Below, in pieces: positions 37,284 to 50,895 of a stretch of DNA of 64,000 bases. The DNA is taken from contig NC_092021.1 of the NCBI RefSeq assembly GCF_042242105.1, positions 7,366,355 through 7,430,354 of the forward strand, read 5' to 3'. How positions within the stretch are numbered: position 1 is the stretch's first letter; every line of letters starts with the position of its first letter. This DNA is from Pempheris klunzingeri. Taxonomy: Eukaryota; Chordata; Actinopteri; Acropomatiformes; Pempheridae. The notes below the pieces were generated by a model. That model was not told the origin of the DNA. It did not search any database and saw only the letters and a program-made list of their open reading frames with translations. The position numbers were made by a program, and so were the translations under genes.

Positions 37284-37427
37284 GAAGTAGTCACCTCAGT
37301 GAAAAATCACAGCAGTGCAGGATCTATGGAATAGCTGTCTCATTTTAACGCAGCTGATTATTCTGCCACCTTATTTGTTTCCATTCTGCTGAAATGCCGT
37401 CCAGCTTTGTAACAAACACAACATGAA

Positions 37428-37433
37428 AATAAA
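37428..37433 (+). promoter_or_regulatory. PMS1 poly(A) signal
   Basis: Canonical AATAAA about 145 bp after the PMS1 stop codon, giving a short 3'UTR. Confidence 0.65.
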
Positions 37434-40009
37434 CCTATTTTTCTACTATTTGTGCTATATTTTGTGCTATGTAACTCATTTTGTGAATTGTTCATTTGTG
37501 TCACAGAACATTTAATTAGACACTGAATTGTTGAAGCCATATACTATTATGATTGTTCTCAACAAATCTTCACAGGTAGGATGTGACTCATCAAAAGACA
37601 GTGGTTAGCTGTGCTGTGGAAAGACTTGGTGGAAGGACACAGGTTAAATTCCTTTGACTGAATGAGAAAGTCTTGATGAGGAAAGTGATCAGGTAATGTT
37701 CTCTTGGTATCTTCTGTTATGGCTATTGGAGCACTTCACTTAATGCTTTGTTAACTAGTGACCAATAGTTGAGGATAAGCCTCGAGATGTCTTCAAAGAG
37801 CTGGTAAAGCTTTGTTAGCCCTAGGAGAAGTAGGGATGTCAATTTTAAGAGATGATTTTTTTTCTAGGTGTATAGAAAAGGCAATGCCTCGGTCACACCT
37901 AAGTTTCATGATGTATTGACAGTAATTCCAATGCATTTGTCAGCAGACAGTAAGAACAACAAAGAACTCAAACTTCATCCTCATTGTCACTAAATTAAAC
38001 TAAATTGAGATGTGCAACAAACTTGAGACATCAGTAAGTGCCAGGAGTGGCTGGCCAAGCACAAGGTTGGTGATTAGAATTAGCATTTGCATGCAAACTT
38101 ATCTCCCGTCTTGTTCACAGCACCAGTGATACCACTGTAGTTCATATGCAGATTTGCTCTTTGGCACGGTTGGAATTATATGTTTTGGTTTAGTAGATTG
38201 ATTTCTTGCAGTTTGCATTTTCTTGGATTAACAACAGCAGTCTTCAACCTGCAGAGTGATATCTGACCCCTAAACTTGATTTTTGTCCAAAAGCCAGAGC
38301 ATCTTACTACCCCTAAGCCTCATTGTGGCACCATTGGAATGGGTATTGGCAAGCTCCGAGCCAGAGATATACACTGTGCCAGCTACTACCCATAATTCTT
38401 TTCCCTCAATTAGTGCCAGCTGCTCGGCCTTTAGTATTGACAGATAGTGGTATATTATCCCTGGCTGCATAAAATGCTTCAGAGATTTGCACTGTAATTT
38501 CAACCACAAAGTTTAGCAAATCCCTGACACTGCGCTAACTTGTAGTGGTGCCACTTCCTAAAGACATTAGTCCGGTGTTCAGTGTTGCTTGAGGTTTCCT
38601 GTGGGGAGATAAATTGAATTAGACCTTGCTATATAACTGAAAAAAGCTGGCAGAGGTTGAAGTCTACAAGTATATGATTTTTATAATTTTATCATCATAT
38701 AATTTCTTCATCACTTTCAATAGGCAATGGTAAGTGCTTTTGTCATTCCAGAAACACTGACTATGATTTCACCACACTGGAGCAGGAATACATATAGCCA
38801 TACGAGGCTTTCACTCAACGCTTTTTCATTTGGACACCGAATCCCACCGCAGGGAAAAGTGCAATCTGATCGTTCATCTTATGATAATATTATAGTTAGG
38901 ACCGCGAAAGGTCAAACCACAGCACATGTCTTGTTTTACATGGCCTCTGCTGAGAGAACCCACAGATGGCTTCAGCATTGCTGCAGGGCCAACACTCTGC
39001 AAAGTGCCTCCGGGAAGGGGATAAATGCCAGTGAGGACCCCCGTCCCTCCTTTCACCCCTCTCCCCTCAGCGTTTTGCCCCCCCGCGCTCCCGCATGGAC
39101 TCTTGTTTGACACTTCTCACTGTTGGGTACGTGCTCCTCAGTTGCTTGTGTTGAGAAATGCGTGCGGCAGCAGAATCTACTCTGTACGTGCTGCCTTCGG
39201 CACCCATGGGGCATATCCGAGTAATTGGGGAGGATTAACTGATGATCATCTTTTGACCATGTGACCACACTGTTTAAAAGGTCAGCAACGGTTCATTTTG
39301 CCAGCTGTCTTCTAAACCACCTGTTTGACTCTTTTTGACATTTTCTTAAACCAAACTGAGGTATTTGCTGACAGTTAACAGAACACTAAGAATGGAAAGA
39401 AGAAACACTTTCGGAATGCATGCAAAATGTTAAATATCCAAGATACATACAAGAATACTCATTTCACATACAGCGTCATCTACATAGTTATCTGTTCTCC
39501 AATTACTGCTCTAATGCGCAGAGCTCCTGCTTCTTAGGTTGTATTCAGCAGCCAGAGCAACTGTACACCACTCTCACAACCCAGAAGTAACAGTGCTCTT
39601 TAACACAGTCATCAAATCCAAAATAAAATGACATGAACTATATTTAACCCCTCTCCCGCTCTATTTTTGGAACGGTTATGAGAAGTGGTCACATAGAGTA
39701 TCTTGCCCAGTGCTGGGTACAAGCAACACCTGTTTCTGTGAAGAGATGTGGAACTAGATGGAGAGAAGGATTTTCATATCCCTCTGGGAATGCATGAATA
39801 CATACTTTTAGTTCTGTCACACTTTTAAACTATAAAATAGTATAATGATAATAATCATGACTAAAATGTAGCTCTTTAACATTAACAATTTAAATGTCTG
39901 TGATGAGACTGAAGAAATGCTTCGACTGTCATATCCTCACACACAGTTTTGCACTGAACTTGCAGGGGTGCTGAGATATTGCTTGGACTTGCACTCAAAA
40001 CCCCAAAAA

Positions 40010-40075
40010 GATGAGGCTCCTGTGGTGCTCTGAGCTAAATGTTAACACCAGCGTGCTGAGATGCTTGTTTACTGT
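40010..40075 (-). repeat. Fragment of the 47285 repeat family, opposite strand
   Basis: The minus strand reads gcatctcagcacgctgg, then tgttaacatttagctcagag, resembling the end of the gctaac-rich repeat at 47285-47465 and its known relatives. It is short and decayed. Confidence 0.35.
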
Positions 40076-40502
40076 GGTCTAAAGGGCCATGAGATTGATA
40101 GTCAAGGGCTGGGATACATTCCACCCTTAAAGAATAAAAATTAAAACATAAAAAAGGAAGATGAGTAAATGTTCAGCTTTTGTCAAAAGTTATTATTATG
40201 ATAAAAAAAATTATTCCACTCTTTATGTCCCAGAGTCGACCCTTCATAAGCCCCTCCCTAAAACAGCCACTGTCCAATCCTACGTTAGCAACCGTAACTA
40301 GGCATGGGAGGCCACACTTTGTTTTAGCACTGAAAGCTTTCAAAATAAGGGAAAAAACAGTGTGATTGATCTGGGTGTCGTATTTTTCAGTTTTTAGTAT
40401 TACTAACATTACTAAGAACTGCTGCTAGCACTGCTAGCAACTGTGCGCAAAGCTAGCTAATGTCGATACACAAAGAAGCGGTTGAATATTAGTTACATGT
40501 TA

Positions 40503-41372
40503 GGGGAGACCGGGGTTTGTTGTCACACCTTTTACTCTTGTGTGTATTGCTCAACATCAATACATCTCACAATAGTCATTCCTACATTAGAGGGAAGCTT
40601 AAGGTCTAGGGGTGAAATAGGTATCCCTTTCATTCTTATAACTTATTCTAACAGCAGGTTATTAACCATCAAAGACACCCCTGCTCCTACACTCACAGGC
40701 TTGTTTTGTCCCTGTAGTTAACAATGAGGCTTCGGTAAAAAGTGTAATTTAAAAAACATTTGTAACGTTTACGTTTTTTAAGCTAGAGACACCAAGTCAG
40801 TTTTAAAATAAATAGAATCGTCATCTCTACAATATTCATTGTATTTGTCTAATTGTTTAAACCATGAATGTGAATAATTTTATTCTCTGTAATGAGAAGT
40901 AAAATGAAGGAGTTTACAGTGTTGAAAAAAATTCTAGCTTTTATTAAAGCCATAGTTTAAAAACATTATGAATAATATCATTATGAATTGAGGGAATGAA
41001 AGTTATGAATATAATATCTAATGGATTTCACACGTGTGACAACCAGCATCACGTGACCTCCTGACAAGCCAGCTCCCACATATCCTTAGCTAGCAACTCA
41101 AATGTAGACGAATGTTAAAGCTGCTACCTTCCTCTTTTTGATTATGGATGGCCTAATCACCTACAAACCTTTATTACAAAAACAACAGCAACAAAAAATG
41201 TCCCATGAAAAATAACTTTGTGTGTGTGTGTCTTACACAAAATGGTCCAACAGAAATGAGCATGACATCATGCCAAACATTTAATAGAAACATGATGAAT
41301 CAGTGGGCTCTAGTTTGGCTGTAATAAGCTCTGTGACAACCAACCTGTGAGACAACTAACCCCGGTCTCCCC
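40503..41372. mobile_element. Non-autonomous TIR DNA transposon, TA target
   Basis: The left end (ggggagaccggggtttgttg) and the complement of the right end (ggggagaccggggttagttg) match at about 23 of 25 bases. TA lies directly outside both ends, at 40501-40502 and 41373-41374. The 870 bp interior has no transposase-like frame. The TA target suggests a Tc1/mariner-type mobiliser, but the family is not identified. Confidence 0.75.
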
Positions 41373-41440
41373 TACTTAAGTTCGGTGGCTGTGTATCATT
41401 TGAGGTTCCTTCTGAGTTCCTTCACTTTAATTGTTATTAC

Positions 41441-41471
41441 ATGGGGTGCCTGAAAGTGTCAGGCACCCCAT
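41441..41471. repeat. Perfect 13-bp inverted repeat (short hairpin)
   Basis: Arms atggggtgcctga at 41441-41453 and tcaggcaccccat at 41459-41471 are exactly complementary, separated by the 5-base loop aagtg. It lies 69 bp beyond the TIR element and may belong to another small repeat. Confidence 0.7.
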
Positions 41472-44400
41472 TGGGACCGCTGAGCATTTCCCTCCATTTT
41501 AATGCCCTCTTTATTCACAGTACTTACGCTCTTAAATACTGGAGTGCTTTCTGTTTACTTCTCTCTTCTCTGATATTTTAAAACTATAATTCCAGAAATT
41601 TGTTATTATTTATCATTGATTACACTGGTGTTTCCACTTACCTGATTAGCCCTCTTAGACTGTATGGATGCCTACAGACTGTTCTGTCCTGTTGGTTGAG
41701 TTACACCCACTAGCTCCACCCTGCTTTAACCTGACTAATCAGCCACTGTGACTGCAAACCCCTGTGTAGGTGTACAGGGCCTTCACAGCTCCACTGAATA
41801 ATTTTGCAACCTTAAATTTTCATTATTATTTTCTTTTTGGTAGAACTCAGACACAGACTGACATACCGCATAATCAGCTTATAAAGTTGTAATGTCTGAA
41901 GTGTGAGCATATATTTCCCTATTTACAGAAGATCTAGATGAATGTTTGTATTTATTTGGAGCTGCATTCAATATTTGCTCATTTTACTTCTGTTTTGGTC
42001 TTTACCCGCAAGTTGCTAACTTGCATGCATACACGATATGCTTTACTCCCTTTTTAGTCATGCTACTTAACTGATACTAGTTGCAGCAGTTGTAGGAAGT
42101 AAGCTGTCACTTTTAATGTGCAATTGAAAGTACTGTTCAAATAACTTGTCACGCATGTGAAGGGAACGACTGGACCAGTGTCAACAGTGATGAGGAAAGA
42201 CGGAACACAGACTCATGAATAAGCCAATTTTTGACATTGTCCTAGTAGGAAAAGCACAGGTATTGTTAATAACATCAACAGTGGCACGCACAAGGCCAAC
42301 ACCCTGAGACTAAAGCAGCTAAATGGAATTCAGCCATCATTTCTTTGATTATCTACACCTTCCTACTGTGACAAAGCAAAATGTTCTCTGTGAAAAAAAA
42401 CCCAGTACTTGCGGCAAGAAATCTGGAAAACCTGCAACCCTGGTACACTGTGTTTATTAGTGATGTGCATCTCCATCACTGAGGCCGATGTGATATGCAT
42501 CTCTATACATTACCATCTATCCAATACATATGAAGTGCTATGACATGCAATTTGACATGATTTCATTCAGTCACACTATCAATGTGATACGATGCTGTTT
42601 AACGTCATGCAAAAGAATAAACTGATATGCAATTAAATATGGTACAGAGCTTTATTTCTTTGTGTCTGCTCAAACAAGTCATGAATTAACTGAAAAAGTG
42701 GCATTTTTACTTAATGTATTTGTTTCTCTTGTAGTCTGCTGCGACTAATCAAGCTGTTATGCTGTTTCTTTTTGACCTCTGCAGATGATCTGGTTCACAG
42801 TGAAAGCAAACTTCTTCTGTGGATTTCAGTTTTTAAGACATGGACACGCATCCACACGCTCATCCAAACACGTTATCCTGGTGGAGGTAATAACTTGAAT
42901 TGTACCGATGCAAAGATGTTAGAAACGATGCATTGAATTCGTCCAGTATCTGGCCCGTGGGTTTCTTAGTCAGGACAATCACTTTAATGAACTTTTATGC
43001 CGATGTGAATAGGGCAAAATTACCATCCCAAGTGTCTAGGGTGAGACACACAACAATAATATGCATAAAAAGGCTAGAAAACTGTGTAGTTGGGTGATTT
43101 GCTGATTGTCACCCCAACATTCACTATCAACACCAAACTTCACAGACGGACTTAATCAAGCGTCTTAAACCCGTTAAACATACCACGGTCCATATGGGAG
43201 CAGCTGTAAAATCTTTGCTGCATCTAAGTTTTTGTTTTTCAGCTGGTAATTGGTGGTGGTGCCTTGCTGTGACTGTGCACTTTTCTGCCAACCACAGAAG
43301 AGCTACTTAGTTCTTTTTATGGGCCTCAGGCACACACTAATGTGATGGGTGTTAAAAAGCCGCAGGTTCTCAACTGTTGAGAATTTACAGCCACACCACA
43401 TTCGATTTCATGGGTCAAGGGCATCCACAATGGGGCCATCAAGTCTACTCTTTTTAAATTTTAATCACTTGTCAACAATTCTCACAGCAAGTCTTGAAGT
43501 TATATTCCAAGACGTGCTTCTTCCAGGGATACATTTTCATTAATTAAAGAAAAGAGGAAGTTTGGAGAAGCAGGAGGGAAAATGCATTCACAGGGTAGAA
43601 AGCTCAGGATGCCCAGCTCAAGGAATATCTGCTTTCAAGGAATATCTGTTCCAGCTACAAGCCTTTAGAATCATACCTAGAAATAAACACTTGTGGTTTT
43701 TCAGAAAAATATCAGCCATAAACATATTGAAACCTTTTTGAATGTTTAACATCCTTCCATGTCGATAAATCTAAGACTTGCGTTCAGACCAGTCTCCTGG
43801 ATTTATCGACAAGGCCTAATTCTGGAAAGTCCTGTTTGTCACATGAATGTAACTCAACTGAGTGCCTTGTAAAAATTATTGTGCACACTAATCTGTAAAA
43901 ATGTACCATAAATGTTATTTCTGAGATGTCAAAATTTATCCAGGCCTCTTGACACATACCTGATACTACTCTACATCCGTCTGTGTTAAGAGCATAGGCA
44001 TATCATCGGAAGACAGGAGGTTTCCATAATCTGCCCTCCCTTCGTCTCCTTGGAGGAACATCTATTCTTCATCACTGTCAACCCTCCGTCCCCAGAGAGA
44101 CGATGCTTCGCTGTCTTGGACCTGGGATGGCGTAGGGCCACGTTTTTTGCTCGTCACATCACCCCTCCTCCCCTCCTTCTCGCAAACAAACACTGACATT
44201 GAGGAATTTTGTAAACATATCTGGAGTGAACACCAAATTTGTCCAGTCTCCAAACTTCCAGTAGCTTTACAAAGTCATTAATCATACAATAGCCTCCCAG
44301 AGGTGACTGTCAGTTTTGGGGTAGGAATAGTGATCGCCCATTTCCTAAGTGAAAAAGCAAGTGGAGTGCAGACGGAAAGGATAAATCACCGGAGAAGTGA

Positions 44401-47284
44401 AGACAGGTAGCATTCAGCAGCTGGCCATCTGGCCCTTATCGTGTCCCAGCCTGACTGATTTTATTGCTTTTCATTGCTTTCCGTAGACCCAAGAGGGATT
44501 TTCACAAACAACCTGTCAATCTGGCCTGAGGTGATCATCCTCTGCTGGTTGTTTAAGTGATTACAATGTGCATCTTGAACATCATGCCCTCATAAGATAA
44601 AGTGGCTTCCCAGGGGCACATTGTTTAAGTCAGTGTGCTGTTTCCTCCAAGCAATGTCTTTTTCCTGGAATAAAACATTAGTTGTTTATTGTAACACAAT
44701 GTCATTAATCACATTGGTGGCGAAACATGACCTAAATAGTCAAAAAGTAAAACTGTTTTTAACAAATTACTTGAATTTAACTAATTGACCTCCTCTATTA
44801 ACACTGAATGGTTCTTTTTTAAACTGTAATTCTGGATCGAATAGATTTCTAAACAGTCCATAATGTAATGTTCCAATAAGACAAGTTGAGGCAGCATTTT
44901 ATCAGTTTGGATGAAAAAGGATCATTGTTCATGTTAAATATATAAAATATCACTTGTTTTCGTCATGGCAACCCCCACAGCAGAAACAGGTTATGCTACT
45001 GTGTAATGAATGAGGGCGAAGGTGAAATGTATCACTTCAGGTTCATTGATCAAATTGATATTCTGCTAAAATGTCCCATCTTATCCTTAGAACACCACAA
45101 ATAACCATTTCAGGAGCTTCTGGCATTGTAGAGTTAGTCTGAATAGCCATTTCATTTCACTTCCATGCCATCAATTCTATTTTTGAGTTTGACATCTTGT
45201 TCATGTTCAGGTTCCTGGCAAAGTCTTGCTGGGTCACAGTTGTTTCGCCCCAACCGACCAGTGGTGAGGACATATCCATCGCACCAATGTCATCTTCAGG
45301 CAACACAGAAGCTCTGGTAATGGCTGTAGGAAGCAGTTAACGTTTTTCATGATGGTGGAAGAAATGATTTAAGGGTTGTCATTTCTCTAAATTGATGTCC
45401 TTGCTCCTACAAAGTTATTGACACAGTTTTTCATGTACATAGCTAGCTGTAGGTTGCTAGCTGGCTGTGTGGGAAGGTGACTTTCTCATTCTTAATCCCG
45501 CCAACAAAGCTCTAATGTGTCAGTTGCTTTTCTAACCAGGGAAACATCCATCAGTGGTCGAATCCCCAGACCTTTTTAAATCACAGAACAAGTCTGAGAG
45601 GTGGACAGTGATTCAGAGGAGCTTGGAGAAATGAAGAAATCACAGAAGAAATCACCCATGATTTTTTCACCAGTGGAGGCTATATTTATAAGTCTCTAAC
45701 GGGATGGTAGTGGTCCACACAACAACTGGAAACAGGAGGAAGTTTTCTTTTGTCTCTAAACTGTGCAGGGCTTGGAGCAATACAGGATTTTCAGTACATT
45801 AGAGCTGTAGGCTTTGTTTAGTTTTCATCCATTCTTGCAGACATGTTAGCTTCAGTCTCTCTGTGGTTTGACAGTTTGATCTGCCATCACTGCTGAACCG
45901 TGTTATTGTCAAGTACGACCCTTGCCACGGAGTGATCAGTCAGCAGAAACACTTCTACAGATGGGACAGTGCATCTGTTAAAGGCTCCAGATGTTTTTGG
46001 ATGCATGTGGGAAACCCCTTTTCTCTCCCTACATGTTGTCCACGGCTTTGCACCACATCCAGGACAGGGCACCCCTTTTTAAAGCCAAATGACATCTACA
46101 GCAATTGTGCCTGTGGACAGTTTACAGGACATGGAGTATACTGTTATATAAAATGTATTTATATAGTATCACATTAGAAGTGTAGCTTTAATTGACTCAA
46201 CTGTCAGGTAATCATGACACATGACCATTGTCAAACCTTTTTAAATTGAGGTAAATTGGTTGTATGAAGCCCTCAGGAGGAAATATGCCTCCAAATAAAT
46301 GAACACAGAAGATATAATCATTGTACGTACACTACGTGTATATTTTACAGTAAACAGGCCACTGTTTTATTAACAGAAGAATACAGTGGTCCACATCTCA
46401 GTTGGTAACTCCTATAAAACAAGTACACTTCACTTCCACCATCTTTTCACCCAGAGAACACTAAGGTTTCCTTGTTCTCTGACCACAGCCTCTAAATTCA
46501 AGTCCAGCTCATCTCCATCCATGCATCATAGACTCTCATTCCTGGAAAGGCCTCTAGAAATGATGCATCTTTTGAATTGCTGCTATCATCTGTCAGGTGT
46601 CTTGACTTGCAGACAGTGACCTTCTCTAGGGACCTATTAGACCTTCTAAAATAAACCTGGGTGTCTCTTGTATTCTGCTTACCCACAGAAATGCGTAGAT
46701 TAACGTGCATTAGATGGCAAAGTCGGTCCGTCCACCAATCAGATACTTCGGATTGCCCAGACATTCCTGTTCCCCAGAGGATGAGCACTGGTGGCATTAA
46801 TCCACTGAGGTAAGAGACCCTTCAGTCTTCTAAATTCCATCTATAATGTTTTTCAAAGCACATTGTGAACTCTGTATAGATATTGGTGTTGTGCTTCTGA
46901 ATTCATTTTAGCCATGGTACAGGCATGGCATGGATGCTGGTCAGTTGATTGATCAGTAGTTTACTATGACTACTGTGGTCCATGGTGAAATATCAAACTA
47001 CCTATTACAGATATACGTGGTTCCCAGAGGATGAATCCTTGTGACTTTGTCGACTTTTTATCAAATAGCAAACAGCACCCTTGCTTAACAAGGATAACTA
47101 ATCAGAGGTCAGAGTTTTACTTATCCAGTTATCCAATCTCACCAATTGGTTTGAATTTGAATCTGAATTTGGAATTGGTCCAGACATTCACCACAGGATG
47201 AATGTTAATAACATGTCAAAGTTTCAATTTGTCCAGTTTGGTTTATGCCCAAATGCCATCAAATGACATTCCCATCAGCTTCAG

Positions 47285-47465
47285 CTTTATTAGGTGTTTA
47301 GTGCTAATTACCAGTCTTAGCATGCTAACGAGCTACACTCAGATGGTGAGCATGGTAAACATTATACCTGCTAAACATCAGCGTGTTAGCATTGTCATTG
47401 TAAGCTTGTTAGTATGCTGATTTTAATATTCATCTCTGAGCACCCTCACAGTCTCATGTGGCTGT
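47285..47465 (+). repeat. gctaac-rich dispersed fish repeat
   Basis: The text gtgctaattaccagtc, tagcatgctaacgagc, gatggtgagcatggtaaaca and ttatacctgctaaacatcag is a pattern I know as common in percomorph genomes. No terminal repeats are clear and the class is not established here. Confidence 0.5.
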
Positions 47466-49149
47466 TTACTCAGAGTCTTGTTACATATCTGCAGCTCACA
47501 GTTTGGCTAAAGGTCATCAAAAGATCGCATTTCAAAATGCGTCCTGATTACTTTTGGTAACCACTCTCTGTTGCAATCTCTACATTTTGTAGAAAATGGA
47601 TCCTAATGTTGACAGAAAGGTTTGTGTATTTTTACTTTTGCTATGGAATTATTAATGTATATTTAGCATTTTTTTGAACACCACAAATCTAAAATCTTGC
47701 AAAAACTTAACCAAACTATGGCCAGAATGCACTATGGGTGAGAAAATGTGATTTTTCTTGTGGTTTAGGTAAATCGATCTTGTACTGTAAGGGCACAAAA
47801 ATGTTATTTCATACCTTAATATCCAATAACCAGAATAACTTTTCATATTGCTATCAAACATTATCAAGCAGTTCTATCATGCACCATTTAATGAGGACTG
47901 AAGAGGAATGCAGGTTCTATCCATTCAAATTCTATTAACTTTACACAACAGGAACCCTGTCCAATAACGGGGTCTCCAGCTGCCTTGGACTACTCCTTCA
48001 CCCCCAAATATCCCTCTTCCCGTTCTCTCACTCTCACTTCCTCACCTGTCAGAGGTGGAATGTCGCTGGCGGATACAGTCCTCCAGGGTCTGACTCTTGA
48101 CAGATGCAGCGATGCTCAGTCAAAACGTTTCCCAGCTCCTGTTCAAAAAGTAGCTTGAAACTGTAGCGAATTACTGCAGGACAGAACTGAATGAAATGAT
48201 GCACCGTGATATAAATCACAAATCAGAACAGCTCATGCTGGTCCGTCCGTGCTGAAGTGAAAGGAACAGTGCAGGCTTATCATGTTCGACTTGCTTTAGT
48301 CGCAGCTACCTTACATGTTTACTATCTAAAGAGGCAGAAATGCATCAAACCCCTGCTAGAGATTTATATATACACACATCTGTAACATTTAAATGTCACA
48401 AAGTTGTGTGACGTTTAGACCACTTTAGAAGTGGAAAACTATAAAAACATGTTTAGCTGATTTTCATGCATAGGACCTGGGAGTGATGGTATTTTCCTAC
48501 TCTTCCCCTGCTAATGAGTGTTTACGTCAGAGTAAACAGTTGGAAACGGTGAGAGTGTATTAGACTCATAAAAAAGTTCATGGCCTTGTCAAACTGCATG
48601 TAGAACCAGCACAGTTATAGGAACACATATGAGGATGGAAATAAATAAATTGGCTCTGTGCTGTTAAATCTGTAATAATTAATCCATTTCAAACTGAATT
48701 TGGTATTTAACCTTTATGATTCCTGTAGAGTGTTCTTGTTTAAACATCTTTTCAGCCACTTCTCCCCCTGTCACCAGCAAACGGAGAAGGGCAGAATCTA
48801 AAAATCTTCCCCCGGGGACCAGAAGTTCTGTGGATCCACTCTACCCGCAGTCTGCTCTCTGCTGTGGCCGATCGTCATGGCAGCTTTCCAGCTCTCAGCA
48901 GGAAAGGAAGTGGCTCTCAGGGGCAGTGCTCAATTCGCCCTCTACTGGGCGGAAGTCAAGCCTCAATGAGGCCGTCAGTCGAATAGGTCATGCTGTCAGA
49001 GCGCACCAGAGTTCACATCCTCTCATTAGACTGCAACACTTTCAACATCCCTTCACTGGAAAAAAGCAAAGTCAGGGAAGTTGGACTGAATTATGCTCGT
49101 GATAAAACAGGCTTATGGTGATGGGATTGTGCAGGTGTAGTCAGGTAGA

Positions 49150-49212
49150 CAGTGTGTGTGTGTGTGTGTGTGTGTGTTGTCATTACTTTCCTCCACACAC
49201 ACACACACACAC
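49150..49212. repeat. Adjacent (TG)n and (CA)n tracts
   Basis: A TG run at about 49151-49177 is followed within 20 bp by a CA run at about 49195-49212. The two are complementary and could fold into a stem. Confidence 0.75.
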
Positions 49213-50257
49213 CAATGCACCCACCTGTGTAACTTATCAGTTTACACCATCTGTTAAAGACAAAGATTCTCAGCTGTTGAAGTGTGAATCGGGGCTGCGA
49301 TGTTCAGGTTCAGGTTGTTGTGTTCTGCTACTAACGCATCAGGTTCAGATGTGAGTCAGCAGAATGACACTGTGCTATCTCAGAGGAAACAAAGGCCCGT
49401 CTTAGGCCTTGTTTCTTTGATAAACTACAGTGAAATTATGTTGTGTGGTTCTAATGACCCCTTTGAAATGTGCTGCAAGTGTTAATATCATATTGTGTAT
49501 GATTTAGAGATTGAATGCAAGACATCCTCTGTGTAGGAACCTAAATATACCTGACAGATTTATAGAAAATGTACTCACTTGCTTCTTGTCAAGTGCAATT
49601 GGTAGGACAAGCTGTCTGAATGCAACCCAGAAACAAACTACTCAAAGAAGCTCAACAAACAAGCTAGAAACTTTATTTGTTAAAACAAGTATATAGAGTT
49701 GCTGTATTACATCTTGCTAGATTGTGGTTTTATACATTTACCAACAGTGGTTTAGAAAGGCAACTCCTAATGGAAACAATGGCATATGTATACAATACAA
49801 ATTAGCAAACATATCAAAATCAGTTTTTACAACTTTTGTAGCAACCAATTCTTTCTATTGGTGTGCCATAGTGCAAACTGTGTTGTTTGTAAGACAGAGT
49901 TTAAGCATGGTCTCAACATTCATACATCTCGAAAATCCGTTTTCTCTGTCTTAAACACATTTTTCATTTGTAGGCTGCATTCATTGTGCCTTCAGTTCAA
50001 GTCCTTCTGTCCAGTAATGTGAATTTACAATCAGAATAATTCAAGTGTATCGGGCAGGTCAGGCTGTTCTGTTGGATAGTGAAGATTATGACATGAGCAT
50101 GAACGCTCCTCGGTTGGGTATGCTGTTGCGTGTATGTATGGCAGAGTACATGAAGACCTGTCAGGACCTAAAGTGGTACTTCACCCTGGTGGAACACTTT
50201 ATTCTCCATAGGACCTCCAGAGTGATCAAACGCCATGTCACCGCCTGAATTTAGGAT

Positions 50258-50263
50258 TTTATT
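50258..50263 (-). promoter_or_regulatory. Candidate MSTN poly(A) signal
   Basis: Plus-strand tttatt is AATAAA on the minus strand, about 890 bp after the MSTN stop. A second one lies at 50198-50203, and ATTAAA variants occur nearer. The choice is uncertain. Confidence 0.4.
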
Positions 50264-50805
50264 TCCACATTCCCAATATCAATAATCAAAACACAAAATT
50301 AGCACTACGAGGTTGAGCCGATACGGGAAAGATGATGACGTGTCCAATTTTCCAAATTGGATAATGTTGCACTTTTTGACTGGGTTTTGTAAATGGCAGT
50401 GATAAAGTGTGGGTGACTAAGGGTTTGCCGTGCAGCCAGATTTAATCTTTTCATCAAGTCCTTGGACCCATGCGTACTAAGACATGTTTGACCAGTGTGA
50501 CATATCACTCTGAAGAGTCTCCAGCAGTGTTTTTCCAAGCCCTTTCAAAAAGTCCATGAGGATTCCTGATTTCACTCTGAAAACATAACTTGAAAAATGA
50601 TTATCACAAACATAAAGCTCAGCAAAAAGTTTAATAGCTTGTATGTTGGCTACGAGTGGAGTGGAGTGGCGTGGAGTAGATGGCGTACGAGTATAATCTG
50701 TTTGTTTGTATAAATGGACAGAGCACAGAACACCAAGACAAGGGAAAAAGAAAAATGTTTTTGGATAACTTTGATAATTTCTGTCTACATTCACTCCAAG
50801 GTCCA

Positions 50806-50808
<3 letters not shown>

Positions 50809-50860
<52 letters not shown>

Positions 50861-50864
50861 TGTG

Positions 50865-50895
<31 letters not shown>
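50809..50895. repeat. Long (TG/CA)n microsatellite in the MSTN 3' region
   Basis: About 85 bp of TG repeats with a few TGAG interruptions lies some 260-345 bp downstream of the MSTN stop. On the MSTN strand it is a CA repeat, probably within the 3'UTR. Confidence 0.85.

Larger units (their letters stand above)
37434..50197. other. Gene-poor interval between PMS1 and MSTN 3' ends
   Basis: This 12.8 kb stretch separates two convergent genes. Several open frames of 60-128 codons exist (for example 38727-39110 and 48716-49102), but none shows a recognised domain, splice context or coding-like neighbours. It contains the TIR element at 40503-41372, a perfect hairpin at 41441-41471, repeat pieces near 40020 and 47285, and a short TG/CA pair at 49150-49212. 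Distal MSTN or PMS1 regulatory elements could be here but are not visible by eye. Confidence 0.6.

Noticed and set aside
38727-39110. 127-codon plus-strand frame as a gene between PMS1 and MSTN
   Set aside because: No recognised domain, no splice or promoter context, and length within what chance gives in this amount of sequence.
48716-49102. 128-codon plus-strand frame as a gene
   Set aside because: Serine-rich low-information text without a family match, and no neighbouring exon or poly(A) pattern.
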